Origin: Cepaea nemoralis
Lineage: Eukaryota; Mollusca; Gastropoda; Stylommatophora; Helicidae
Assembly (NCBI GenBank): GCA_014155875.1
Contig: JACEFZ010014453.1
Span: 85,001-149,000, forward strand
Reading direction: 5' to 3'
DNA: 64,000 bases
The notes under the pieces are model-generated. The model worked only from the letters and a program-made list of their open reading frames with translations. It was not told where the DNA came from and searched no databases. The position numbers and the translations under genes were made by a program. Shown here piece after piece: positions 32,263 through 44,602 of this stretch (the stretch's first letter is position 1; every line of letters begins with the position of its first letter).

Positions 32263-32764
32263 CCCGGGCTGGGGCGCCTGCAGCCGTCTGGCTCTAGCCC
32301 GGCGTAGTTGGCTCCTGGTCGGCGTCGTGTACGATCAACTTATCCCCGGAATGTCGGCCTGCAGGTGGACAGCTCAGGGTCGGGCATGTTCTGCACGGAC
32401 TGCCATCTTACTCGGGCTGAAGCTCCTATCATCACATATGCCAATCAATGGCCATGGCGGAAATGAGCGCTTGACTCAGACCGAGGCCGGCCCTCGCCAC
32501 CAGGCCAGCTGAGCGCGCGCGTGCGGCGGTACCCGGTCGATACACGGGTCAACCAGGGACAGCACCCGGCTATATCGTCTCCCGCCCTGTCACTGGCTTG
32601 ATTAGCTAGCCTTGACGTTCTCACTGCTGTGTTTACTCACTTCTGTCCTCTGATATATGTGCCCTCCTGTCCTGGTGTGTAGAGGTGCCTTACAGGCGTG
32701 CTATAATTATATAAGAGTAGACAGAAGAACCAAGTTCATAAATAAACACAGATGTGTTTGTCGC
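32263..32764 (-). promoter_or_regulatory. Presumed DGKQ 5' UTR/promoter region, CpG-rich
   Basis: Upstream of the DGKQ start the sequence is markedly G+C and CpG rich (for example GCGCGCGTGCGGCGGTACCC near 32514) compared with the AT-rich repeats around it. This fits a CpG-type promoter but no core element is certain. Confidence 0.35.
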
Positions 32765-33617
32765 TCATAGAGGTAGGGAATAGAATTGGAGACTAGAGGA
32801 CGCACTAGACATCATAGAGGTAGGGAATAGAAGTGGAGACTAGAGGACGCACTAGACATCATAGAGGTAGGGAATAGAATTGGAGACTAGAGGACGCACT
32901 AGACATCATAGAGGTAGGGAATAGAAGTGGAGACTAGAGGACGCACTAGACATCATAGAGGTAGGGAATAGAAGTGGAGACTAGAGGACGCACTAGACAT
33001 CATAGAGGTAGGGAATAGAAGTGGAGACTAGAGGACGCACTAGACATCATAGAGGTAGGGAATAGAAGATGAGACTAGAGGACGCACTAGACATCATAGA
33101 GGTAGGGAATAGAAGTGGAGACTAGAGGACGCACTAGACATCATAGAGGTAGGGAATAGAAGTGGAGACTAGAGGACGCACTAGACATCATAGAGGTAGG
33201 GAATAGAAGTGGAGACTAGAGGACGCACTAGACATCATAGAGGTAGGGAATAGAAGTGGAGACTAGAGGACGCACTAGACATCATAGAGGTAGGGAATAG
33301 AAGATGAGACTAGAGGACGCACTAGACATCATAGAGGTAGGGAATAGAAGTGGAGACTAGAGGACGCACTAGACATCATAGAGGTAGGGAATAGAAGATG
33401 GAGACTAGAGGACGCACTAGACATCATAGAGGTAGGGAATAGAAGTGGAGACTAGAGGACGCACTAGACATCATAGAGGTAGGGAATAGAAGTGGAGACT
33501 AGAGGACGCACTAGACATCATAGAGGTAGGGAATAGAAGTGGAGACTAGAGGACGCACTAGACATCATAGAGGTAGGGAATAGAAGTGGAGACTAGAGGA
33601 CGCACTAGACATCATAG
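32765..33617. repeat. 47-bp minisatellite, left part (about 18 copies)
   Basis: The unit contains CATAGAGGTAGGGAATAGAA, GTGGAGACTAGAGGACGCAC and TAGACAT. It continues at 35305-40497 beyond a LINE insertion. Confidence 0.95.
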
Positions 33618-33627
33618 TTATCAGTTA

Positions 33628-34635
33628 TCAGTTATCAGTTGGGGTATCTTCGTTGCACTCCGGACATGTCCATAGGTGCTCAGATCCTCCCCCCAGCATA
33701 TGCATCAGCGTCCGGTGGCTAATAGTGCCAGTTCTGTGTTGGTTGACGAGGCGCTTTGTTTTCCCGATGTACCTCTCGCGTCTGGCTGTGCCGATTCTTA
33801 CTCCCAGGTCTTTCATCCTGGAAAGCGATGTGGAATCACTGGCGTCAAAATCCTCTGTTCTCGCCATATCTTTAAGGGCGTTAATAACATCGGCACGATC
33901 CATGGGCTGGCCATCTACAGGGGGTGCAGAGCCAGCCAATTTATCAGCTCGTTCATTTCCCTCGACTCCCGCATGTCCCGGGACGAAGATGAAGGTGACT
34001 TTGCGGACAACAGACTTCCGCAGCGACTCAGTCCACTGTCTACGTACAGATCCAGCTTCGACCTTCTGAATCATGCTCATTGAATCACTTAGTACACACA
34101 CGTTGGTATAATGCTGTGATTCCAGCCATATGAAAGCCTGTGTAACTGCCATCACCTCCATCGTCATGCTGCTCGTGGTCATAGAGTGGGCACCACTGGA
34201 TTCTTGAACGGTTTGGCCCGCTGAACGGGCTGTAAATGCCCACGCACTTCTCTGCTGCTTTACAACAGATCCATCTGTATAGATGAGCACTTCGGGGCTA
34301 TCTGAGTGATCATAGATGAGCGCGTTAACCTCTGCATTGACAGCGGCAGGGTTCTGCTCTCTGCACCGTTTGTCGAGTGTGATAATGCAGGAGAAGGTAC
34401 ACTTAAAAGCTGGAGGCACCGGCACCCATTCCTTGCCGGGGTTGATACTGGTAAGACTGCAGACCTGTCCGACGACATCTTCCGCCCGACCCATCCATGA
34501 TTTGCCCCTCTTTAGCCTGTCACCCTTTTCTCTGAATACAGCGTCATGCAGAGGGTGCTGCTCATCTGCACTTATTTTTAAGTATGGCACGAGCTCTCCA
34601 GATCTTGATCCTGTGTTCCATTGTCGGGAAGTCAA
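33628..34635 (-). pseudogene. LINE RNase H domain and C-terminus
   Basis: The frame overlaps the end of the RT frame by a shift near 34600. It has all RNase H landmarks: IYTDGS (first D), TMEVMAV (E), LSDSMSM (D) and PGHAGVEGNERADKLAG (H, N, D). It then has QHRTGTISHRTLMHMLGGG and LWTCPECNED, the C-terminal Cys motif. RNase H removes RNA from the hybrid in I-clade elements. The domain itself is unbroken. Confidence 0.85.
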
Positions 34636-35288
34636 GGAGGTATCTCATTGCTACACAGCTGGTGTCTCTCGTGCAGCCCAAAATGATGCGCATGGCTTCG
34701 TTTTGTACCTTTTCAAGTCTTCCGATCTGTGTAGGGCTGACAGTGAGGATGGCCAGGGCATACTCGATGCGTGAAAGCACAAGTCCTTGGAACAGAAGTA
34801 ATAGCAGTCTTTGCGCGATATTGGCAGTCGCCATGACTCTCATTGCTGCCAAACCTTTTCGAGCCTTCGTTATGACATAGTCGACATGATCTTTGAAGGA
34901 CAGGCTACGATCAAGCCTCACGCCAAGATATGTCATTGACTGGGTTCTACTCAGAATGCTCCCATCCATTCTTACTGCCGGCAAGTCTGTTTTCACAATA
35001 TGGTTGTTTAGTTAGAACCATGTAACCGTTGCCTTTGCAGGGTTGACAAGGGCATCGGCATCAGAACACCATGAGGAAATTCGATCTAGTTCGCCCTGCA
35101 TATAGTTGGCAACCGCCAACGAGGATGTCGTCAACGAATGATAGAGTCCTACCCCTCCCATCCAACTGTTGTTCAGTGATCGGCACCGTATACACGTTGA
35201 ATAGTACTGGTGACAGTGGTGAACCCTGCGGCAATCCTGGACATATCGTTATCGGCTCAGAAGACCAACTCCCGCATCTTAGCACCAC
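34562..35288 (-). pseudogene. LINE reverse transcriptase fragment (frameshifted)
   Basis: Residues GLPQGSPLSPVLFNVYT and FVDDILVG are RT motifs 4 and 5 (finger-palm and catalytic DD). Around 35000-35060 the frame shifts and continues as MTYLGVRLDRSLSFKDHVDY and GLVLSRIEYALAI, the thumb region, up to a stop at 34562. RT would copy its own RNA at a nicked target; this copy cannot. Confidence 0.85.
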
Positions 35289-35304
35289 CTTCCTTTGGAG
35301 TAGA

Positions 35305-38300
35305 ACTAGACATCATAGAGGTAGGGAATAGAAGATGAGACTAGAGGACGCACTAGACATCATAGAGGTAGGGAATCGAAGTGGAGACTAGAGGACGCAC
35401 TAGACATCATAGAGGTAGGGAATAGAAGTGGAGACTAGAGGACGCACTAGACATCATAGAGGTAGGGAATAGAAGTGGAGACTAGAGGACGCACTAGACA
35501 TCATAGAGGTAGGGAATAGAAGTGGAGACTAGAGGACGCACTAGACATCATAGAGGTAGGGAATAGAAGTGGAGACTAGAGGACGCACTAGACATCATAG
35601 AGGTAGGGAATAGAAGTGGAGACTAGAGGACGCACTAGACATCATAGAGGTAGGGAATAGAAGTGGAGACTAGAGGACGCACTAGACATCATAGAGGTAG
35701 GGAATAGAAGTGGAGACTAGAGGACGCACTAGACATCATAGAGGTAGGGAATAGAAGTGGAGACTAGAGGACGCACTAGACATCATAGAGGTAGGGAATA
35801 GAAGTGGAGACTAGAGGACGCACTAGACATCATAGAGGTAGGGAATAGAAGATGAGACTAGAGGACGCACTAGACATCATAGAGGTAGAGAATAGAAGTG
35901 GAGACTAGAGGACGCACTAGACATCATAGAGGTAGGGAATAGAAGTGGAGACTAGAGGACGCACTAGACATCATAGAGGTAGGGAATAGAAGTGAGACTA
36001 GAGGACGCACTAGACATCATAGAGGTAGGGAATAGAAGTGGAGACTAGAGGACGCACTAGACATCATAGAGGTAGGGAATAGAATTGGAGACTAGAGGAC
36101 GCACTAGACATCATAGAGGTAGGGAATAGAAGATGGAGACTAGAGGACGCACTAGACATCATAGAGGTAGGGAATAGAAGTGGAGACTAGAGGACGCACT
36201 AGACATCATAGAGGTAGGGAATAGAAGTGGAGACTAGAGGACGCACTAGACATCATAGAGATAGGGAATAGAAGATGAGACTAGAGGACGCACTAGACAT
36301 CATAGAGGTAGGGAATAGAAGTGGAGACTAGAGGACGCACTAGACATCATAGAGGTAGGGAATAGAAGATGAGACTAGAGGACGCACTAGACATCATAGA
36401 GGTAGGGAATAGAAGTGGAGACTAGAGGACGCACTAGACATAGAGGTAGGGAATAGAAGTGGAAACTAGAGGACGCACTAGACATCATAGAGGTAGGGAA
36501 TAGAAGTGGAGACTAGAGGACGCACTAGACATCATAGAGGTAGGGAATAGAAGTGGAGACTAGAGGATGCATCTAGACATCATAGAGGTAGGGAATAGAA
36601 GTGGAGACTAGAGGACGCACTAGACATCATAGAGGTAGGGAATAGAAGTGGAGACTAGAGGACGCACTAGACATCATAGAGGTAAGGGAATAGAAGTGGA
36701 GACTAGAGGACGCACTAGACATCATAGAGGTAGGGAATAGAAGTGGAGACTAGAGGACGCACTAGACATCATAGAGGTAGGAATAGAAGTGGAGACTAGA
36801 GGACGCACTAGACATCATAGAGGTAGGGAATAGAAGTGGAGACTAGAGGACGCACTAGACATCATAGAGGTAGGGAATAGAAGTGGAGACTAGAGGACGC
36901 ACTAGACATCATAGAGGTAGGGAATAGAAGTGGAGAGACTAGAGGACGCACTAGACATCATAGAGGTAGGAATAGAAGTGGAGACTAGAGGACGCACTAG
37001 ACATCATAGAGGTAGGGAATAGAAGTGGAGACTAGAGGACGCACTAGACATCATAGAGGTAGGGAATAGAAGTGGAGACTAGAGGACGCACTAGACATCA
37101 TAGAGGTAGGGAATAGAATTGGAGACTAGAGGACGCACTAGACATCATAGAGGTAGGGAATAGAAGTGGAGACTAGAGGACGCACTAGACATCATAGAGG
37201 TAGGGAATAGAAGTGGAGACTAGAGGACGCACTAGACATCATAGAGGTAGGGAATTAGAAGTGGAGACTAGAGGACGCACTAGACATCATAGAGGTAGGG
37301 AATAGAAGTGAGACTAGAGGACGCACTAGACATCATAGAGGTAGGGAATAGAAGTGGAGACTAGGAGGACGCACTAGACATCATAGAGGTAGGGAATAGA
37401 AGTGGAGACTAGAGGACGCACTAGACATCATAGAGGCTAGGGAATAGAAGTGGAGACTAGAGGACGCACTAGACATCATAGAGGTAGGGAATAGAAGTGG
37501 AGACTAGAGGACGCCACTAGACATCATAGGTAGGGAATAGAAGTGGAGACTAGAGGACGCACTAGACATCATAGAGGTAGGGAATAGAATTGGAGACTCA
37601 GAGGAACGCACTAAGACATCATAGAGGTAGGGAATAGAAGTGGAGACTAGAGGATCGCACTAGACATCATAGAGGTAGGGAATAGAAGTGGAGACTAGAG
37701 GACGCACTAGACATCATAGAGGTAGGGAATAGAAACTAGAGGCAGACATAGAGTAGGGAAAGAAGTGGACTAGAGGACGCATTAGACATATAGAGGTAGG
37801 GAAAGAAGAGAAGAGGACGCATAGACATCATAGAGGAGGGAATAGAAGTGGAGACTAGAGGACGAGACATAAGAGGTAGGGAAAAGAAGGGTAGAGGACT
37901 AGACATCATAGAGGTAGGGAATAGAAGGGTAGAGGGATAGACATCATAGAGGTAGGGAATAGAGGGAGTAGAGGAATAGACATCATAGAGTAGGGAATAG
38001 AGGGAGTAGAGGACGCACTAGACATCAAGAGGTAGGGAAGAATGGAGTAGAGGAAAGCATAGACACATAGGGGGGAATAGAAGTGGAGCTAGGGACGCAT
38101 AGAACTAGAGGTAGGGAATAGAATGAGCTAGGGATGCATTAGACACAAGAGGTAGGGAATAGAAGTGGAGACTAGAGGAGCATTAGACATCATAGAGGTA
38201 GGGAATAGAATGGAGACTAGAGGACGCATTAGACATCATAGAGGTAGGATAGAAGTGGAGACTAGAGGACGCACTAGAAATCATAGAGGTAGGGATAGAA

Positions 38301-40497
38301 GTGGAGACTAGAGGACGCATTAGACATCATAGAGGTAGGGAATAGAAGTGGAGACTAGAGGACGCACTAGACATCATAGAGGGTAGGGAATAGAAGTGGA
38401 GACTAGAGGACGCTCATTAGACATCATAGAGGTAGGGAATAGAAGTGGAGACTAGAGGACGCACTATGATCATCATAGAGGTAGGGAATAGAAGTGGAGA
38501 CTAGAGGACGCACTAGACATCATAGAGGTAGGAATAGAAGTGGAGACTAGAGGACGCCTAGACATCATAGAGTAGGGAATAGAAGTGGAGACTAGAGGAC
38601 GCACTTAGACATCATAGAGGTAGGGAATAGAAGTGGAGACTAGAGGACGCATTAGACATCATAGAGGTAGGGAATAGAAGTTGGAGACTAGAGGACGCAC
38701 TAGACATCATAGAGGTAGGGAATAGAAGTGGAGACTAGAGGACGCACTAGACATCATAGAGGTAGGGAATAGAAGTGGAGACTAGAGGACGCACTAGACA
38801 TCATAGAGGTAGGGAATAGAAGTGGAGACTAGAGGACGCATTAGACATCATAGAGGTAGGGATAGAAGTGGAGACTAGAGGACGCATTAGGACATCATAG
38901 AGGTAGGGAATAGAAGTGGAGACTAGAGGACGCCTTAGACATCATAGAGGTAGGGAATAGAAGTGGAGACTAGAGGACGCACTTAGACATCATAGAGGTA
39001 GGGATAGAAGTGGAGAACTAGAGGACGCACTAGACATCATAGAGGTAGGGAATAGAAGTGGAGACTAGAGGACGCACTAGACATCATAGAGGTAGGGAAT
39101 AGAAGTGGAGACTAGAGGACGCATTAGACATCATAGAGGTAGGGAATAGAAGTGGAGACTAGAGGACGCACTAGACATCATAGAGGTAGGGAATAGAAGT
39201 GGAGACTAGAGGACGCACTAGACATCATAGAGGTAGGGAATAGAAGTGGAGACTAGAGGACGCACTAGACATCATAGAGGTAGGGAATAGAAGTGGAGAC
39301 TAGAGGACGCACTAGACATCATAGAGGTAGGGAATAGGAAGTGGAGACTAGAGGACTGCACTAGACATCATAGAGGTAGGGAATAGAAGTGGAGACTAGA
39401 GGACGCACTAGACATCATAGAGGTAGGGAATAGAAGTGGAGACTAGAGGACGCACTAGACATCATAGAGGTAGGGAATAGAAGTGGAGACTAGAGGACGC
39501 ACTAGACATCATAGAGGTAGGGAATAGAAGATGAGACTAGAGGACGCACTAGACATCATAGAGGTAGGGAATAGAAGTGGAGACTAGAGGACGCATTAGA
39601 CATCATAGAGGTAGGGAATAGAAGTGGAGACTAGAGGATGCACTAGACATCATAGAGGTAGGGAATAGAAGTGGAGACTAGAGGACGCACTAGACATCAT
39701 AGAGGTAGGGAATAGAAGTGGAGACTAGAGGATGCACTAGACATCATAGAGGTAGGGAATAGAAGTGGAGACTAGAGGATGCACTAGACATCATAGAGGT
39801 AGGGAATAGAAGTGGAGACTAGAGGATGCACTAGACATCATAGAGGTAGGGAATAGAAGTGGAGACTAGAGGATGCATTAGACATCATAGAGGTAGGGAA
39901 TAGAAGTGGAGACTAGAGGATGCATTAGACATCATAGAGGTAGGGAATAGAGATGAGACTAGAGGACGCACTAGACATCATAGAGGTAGGGAATAGAAGT
40001 GGAGACTAGAGGACGCATTAGACATCATAGAGGTAGGGAATAGAAGTGGAGACTAGAGGACGCACTAGACATCATAGAGGTAGGGAATAGAAGTGGAGAC
40101 TAGAGGACGCACTAGACATCATAGAGGTAGGGAATAGAAGTGGAGACTAGAGGACGCACTAGACATCATAGAGGTAGGGAATAGAAGTGGAGACTAGAGG
40201 ACGCACTAGACATCATAGAGGTAGGGAATAGAAGTGGAGACTAGAGGACGCACTAGACATCATAGAGGTAGGGAATAGAAGTGGAGACTAGAGGATGCAC
40301 TAGACATCATAGAGGTAGGGAATAGAAGTGGAGACTAGAGGACGCACTAGACATCATAGAGGTAGGGAATAGAAGTGGAGACTAGAGGACGCACTAGACA
40401 TCATAGAGGTAGGGAATAGAAGTGGAGACTAGAGGATGCATTAGACATCATAGAGGTAGGGAATAGAAGTGGAGACTAGAGGACGCACTAGACATCA
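35305..40497. repeat. 47-bp minisatellite, right part (about 110 copies)
   Basis: Same unit as 32765-33617. Most copies differ only at GTGGAG/ATGAG, CACTAG/CATTAG and GACGC/GATGC. Between about 37580 and 38160 the copies become heavily broken by small deletions and insertions. Confidence 0.95.
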
Positions 40498-40665
40498 TAA
40501 ACATTGACAGCTATAGTTACCGACCGGGATTCGATCCTGTCTCTTCCAAATGACGACAGCGCCTCGCTGCAGTTCGGCGCATGACCAACTAGACACTCCT
40601 AAAAAAAGGTGTCATAACATCCCGGTCGTTAGCTACAGCCTACAGTTCTCAATGTTTATGTTGTC
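40491..40665. mobile_element. Fold-back element with tRNA-like core
   Basis: The ends form an imperfect inverted repeat of ~40 bp (GACATCATAAACATTGA... ACCGACCGGGAT on the left; ATCCCGGTCG... TCAATGTTTATGTTGTC on the right). The core read on minus has a B box-like GGATCGAATCC and a D-arm-like TCTAGTTGGTCATGCGCC, so it resembles a tRNA-derived sequence. The class is uncertain (MITE or hairpin SINE). Confidence 0.6.
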
Positions 40666-40777
40666 TGTTGTGTCCTTTAGTCTCTAATTCTTTCCCTTAC
40701 TTCGTTCTATCAATGCCAAACAATACATGTCTATTTATTTGTGAACTGTCTTGGTGGCCTCAACGGGTCGCCGCTAC

Positions 40778-41501
40778 CACACGCTCTCACACCGCTCCCA
40801 CACGCTCCCACACAGCTACCACACGCTCCCACACAGCTACCACACACTCCCACACCGCTACCACACACTCCCACACCGCTACCACACGCTCCCACACCGC
40901 TACCACACGCTCCCACACAGTTACCACACGCTCCCACACCGCTACCACACACTCCCACACCGCTACCACACGCTCCTACACAGCTACCACACGCTCCCAC
41001 ACCGCTACCACACGCTCTCACACAGCTACCACACGCTCCCACACAGCTACCACACGCTCCCACACAGCTACCACACGCTCCCACACAGCTACCACACGCT
41101 CCCACACAGCTACCACACGCTCCCACACCGCTACCACACACTCCCACACCGCTACCACACGCTCCTACACAGCTACCACACGCTCCCACACAGCTACCAC
41201 ACGCTCCCACACCGCTACCACACACTCCCACACCGCTACCACACGCTCCTACACAGCTACCACACGCTCCCACACCGCTACCACACGCTCCCACACAGCT
41301 ACCACACGCTCCCACACAGCTACCACACGCTCCCACACAGCTACCACACGCTCCCACACAGCTACCACACAATCCCACACCGCTACCACACACTCCCACA
41401 CCGCTACCACACACTCCCACACCGCTACCACACGCTCCCACACCGCTACCACACGCTCCCACACCGCTACCACACGCTCCCACACCGCTACCACACACTC
41501 C
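40778..41501. repeat. 21-bp minisatellite, about 34 copies
   Basis: The unit is CACACGCTCCCACACAGCTA plus C, with CAGCTAC/CCGCTAC and CGCTCC/CACTCC variants. Since 21 is divisible by 3, several frames on both strands stay open (for example LPHAPTP, TTRSHTA); these are not genes. Confidence 0.95.
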
Positions 41502-41597
41502 CAATAGCAAACTATACTCAACAAACGCAGTTTCAGTTGTATTATAACCATTGGAATCAAGCTCTCCCATATTGTAACATGATAACAATGAGACTTG

Positions 41598-41890
41598 TCA
41601 TCATCAGCGCAACTGTCATGTGATGGATGGCTACTGTCCAGGGATGCTTAAAAATCAGCACAACTGTCATGTGATGGATGGCTACTGTCCAGGGATGCTT
41701 AAACATCAGCACAACTGTCATGTGATGGATGGTTACTGTCCGGGATTCTTAAACATCAGCACAACTGTCATGTGATGGATGGTTACTGTCCGGGATTCTT
41801 AAACATCAGCACAACTATCATGTGATGGATGGTTACTGTCCTGGGATTCTTAAACATCAGCACAACTGTCATGTGGTTACTGTCCTGAGA
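41598..41890. repeat. 51-bp tandem repeat, about 6 copies
   Basis: The unit contains AACTGTCATGTGATGGATGG, CTACTGTCCAGGGATGCTTA and AACATCAGCAC; the last copies are shortened and decayed. Confidence 0.9.
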
Positions 41891-42337
41891 CTGTCAACAT
41901 CAGTACAGCTGTCCTGTGATGTGTGACTCCTGAATGTCAACATTGATAGGCGCTCGTGGCCAGAGATCTGAAACATCCCCACAAATGTATCGTCGTGAAC
42001 TCCACAGAGCAAAGCCAGAGATATCTTAATGATAAACTATGTCATGTGACATGAAAAAAAAACCAGGACACGCAGCGTTGTGATGTTTGCACATATCAAA
42101 ACCTCCGTACAAATGTTGCAGTCACGACTGAGGTATCGTTATTTGTTTGTTTGGGCTGTTATACATGACTAGTTACCTGTCGTCTCCGCTGTGTCACCGC
42201 AAAACGTGCTGGACATTCCCACGCTGTATTCAGACACCGATGATCACATTCCGCGTAGACACTTTTTTCTTGAAAGACTCATTGACATGATTTAGACACC
42301 TAGCCCACCGCTTTAGTGGACACCTTATGGATATAAT
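41891..42337. other. Intergenic sequence
   Basis: About 450 bases in which I recognise nothing. Confidence 0.45.
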
Positions 42338-42512
42338 AAACAATAATAAATAACACAAAGTAATGCAACTTTACATAACAGAATTACATACAGGACGTTG
42401 CGGCGACTAGCATTCATCAGCAAACAAATACATACACAAAATACTACATATAGTCACGGCAATCGTAATTGTGTTATGTAAAGCTGCATTACTTTGTGTT
42501 ATTTTATATTGT
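42338..42512. mobile_element. MITE-like fold-back element
   Basis: Inverted ends of ~35 bp: AATAACACAAAGTAATGCAA then CTTTACATAACA on the left (from 42350) matches its reverse complement at about 42470-42505 with one or two changes. The core is ~90 bp. The target duplication is not clear, so the superfamily is open. Confidence 0.65.
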
Positions 42513-43169
42513 TTACATTTTCCTAGGAATATAATACAACACTCTGACAAACCTGTCTCTAACCATTTCAGTTATTCTTATCTGAATGGGGTCGACGATT
42601 TATGGGTCACCACACTAAGGCTATGGTACTGTTAGTTAGTCGCAGTTCCAACTTCACAGCAACTGGTCGTCCCCATTATGCTCCGTTCCTGTGCCAGTGA
42701 ATATCACACAAACCGCTCCCCAGTGCCCAATGTGAAAAGTGGAAAAGACAGGAGTCTCGACAAACAACAGCCCGCACAGATACACTGTGCATAATGCCGC
42801 CGCCAGAATGTCAACACACCAGTCTCCCACGAAACACCCAATTCATCTCTGATGGAATTAGCAGTCATTTTCCCATCTGGATGTTTCCTATATGTTCACC
42901 CACACAGTCCACGAAAATACAGTTCATCGTTGATGGCAGTGGCAGTCAACCAGAAGCCCAGCAGCCACACATTTCTACATAAGGCAAAAACCGGTCAACT
43001 CTGGGACATAGCCACCTGCCATCGCTCCGAACATGCAGTCACGTTCCAAATGGTACTCTTAACAGCTTAATTAGGCTTACAATTGAAAGCCAGTTAACCA
43101 ACTCTCTGGGATGCATCCATCCAGCGGGAATCCATACAGTTGTAGATGCCACTGTATAACTCTGTTGGC

Positions 43170-43206
<37 letters not shown>

Positions 43207-43508
43207 TCTGCTCTCTCTTCTGTCACGGTTGTCTGCAGTGATATTTCCCACACTTTCTGACTCACGCTTGTTGTACACAGACAGGCTGCTACTGGTCCAT
43301 CTTTTGATGTTATGTTCCCACTCTTACTTCTGTCAACCTCTTGCTCACCAGCTTTTGAGATTTTCCTCTAGACAGGATGTTAAAAAAGTGAGCGTCTTTT
43401 ACCGTCGCAAAGATATTTGCTTTGTCTCTGTATTATACATTCCATTGACTCATTTCATGCTTGACCACTTCGCCACAGGGACTCCCTTTCTGTGAAGGTA
43501 CAAGTACT
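42513..43508. other. Intergenic sequence with (ATT)n
   Basis: An (ATT)n run at 43171-43206. Small frames at 42794-43070 and 43229-43495 have no domain; I see no gene. Confidence 0.45.
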
Positions 43509-43516
43509 GTCTACTG

Positions 43517-44023
43517 CAGTGTTTCCCAACGTGGGGCCCACGCCCCACAGGGGGGCAATTCGACTGTTAAGGGGGGCAATTCGAAAATGGAAGAAATCGG
43601 CTGAATATAACAAAACGGGGAGACTTGAGACTGAAGTTAACTAAATTGGAACCTGACATAAGATCTCTTTGCAGCAAGCATCAAGCGCAAGGATCTCACT
43701 AAATTTAAATAATAAATAATTACTAATAATTAAAATAATATAGAAAAATCTTTCATTAAAATTATTTTGTACTTGAATTTCAGTTCTCCATGATATGTTT
43801 TGAAAATTTACTTACTGTGTTTGCTCAATAATTACCTAGTGATTTCTTCCTAAAACCTATCATTCAAGTTTCTTTAGTGAACATTTCAATTTTTGAATAT
43901 TAAAAATAATGTATATGTTGAGGGGGGGGGGGGGGGGGGGGGGCGTGGGGCGGGGGAGGGGGGCAATATGAATTTTAGAAAGGCTTAAGTGGGGCATGGC
44001 ACAAAAAAGGTTGGGAAACACTG
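43517..44023. mobile_element. hAT-type MITE (507 bp)
   Basis: Terminal inverted repeats CAGTGTTTCCCAAC / GTTGGGAAACACTG and a perfect 8-bp target duplication GTCTACTG (43509-43516 and 44024-44031) are the hAT signature. The interior is AT-rich, with subterminal GGGGGGCAATTCGA motifs and a G run at 43921-43943. There is no transposase frame, so it must have moved with help from another element. Confidence 0.92.
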
Positions 44024-44031
44024 GTCTACTG

Positions 44032-44602
44032 TCATACGGTAGCTCAGTCATATCTAAGACCTGACAACCCTACATTGGGGGATAACAGAAAGCAGGTAGT
44101 ATCGTCTACTGTCAAATGGTAGCTCAGTCACAGTCATATATCTAAGACCCAACAGAAAGCAGGTAGTACTAGTACTGTTTACTGTCATACCTGACTAGAC
44201 ACCTAACATAACATACTTAGTATCTACGTGTCACATACTATAACATAGCACGAGATGCATTTATATAAAATGACGTAATACAACGTCAGATAATGATATT
44301 TCAGAATTATCTGGGCCCTGTAAGTGTAATAGGACCATGTTCTTCTACTTCCAAGGGCGTGCAATAACATTGTAACTCATCTTTTTATGCTTAAGAAGTT
44401 ACTGTAGTCATGCAGGTGATTAGAAAGAGTTTTCATTAAAAATAATGGATGGTGTGTGGAAGGACATTCTTTTAAGTTACTTTTTTTGTTGTATGATTTT
44501 ATGAGAACGCTTACCGGCTCCAGGAGCTGGGTCAAGAGCAAGCCGGGTCAAGATAGATAGACAGACCCACCTTTTCGCTGCAGTTGTCTACAGGCAGTAT
44601 GC
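44032..44602. other. Intergenic sequence
   Basis: Nothing recognised except a short AAGCCGGGTCAAGATAGATA-type motif near 44540 related to the modules at 45655-46078. Confidence 0.45.

Larger units (their letters stand above)
33618..35304 (-). mobile_element. 5'-truncated LINE (I/Nimb-like, RT-RNase H)
   Basis: A 1.69-kb insertion in the 47-bp array, flanked by a perfect 14-bp target duplication ACTAGACATCATAG (33604-33617 and 35305-35318). On minus it reads part of a reverse transcriptase (QGSPLSP, FVDD), the RT thumb, then a full RNase H and a C-terminal CPEC motif, and ends in a (TGATAAC)n-type tail. The endonuclease and ORF1 are missing by 5' truncation. At least two frameshifts break it. 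Confidence 0.9.

Noticed and set aside
40668..41623. Several overlapping 270-290-codon frames on both strands
   Set aside because: 21-bp array open in five frames; by-product of period and composition.
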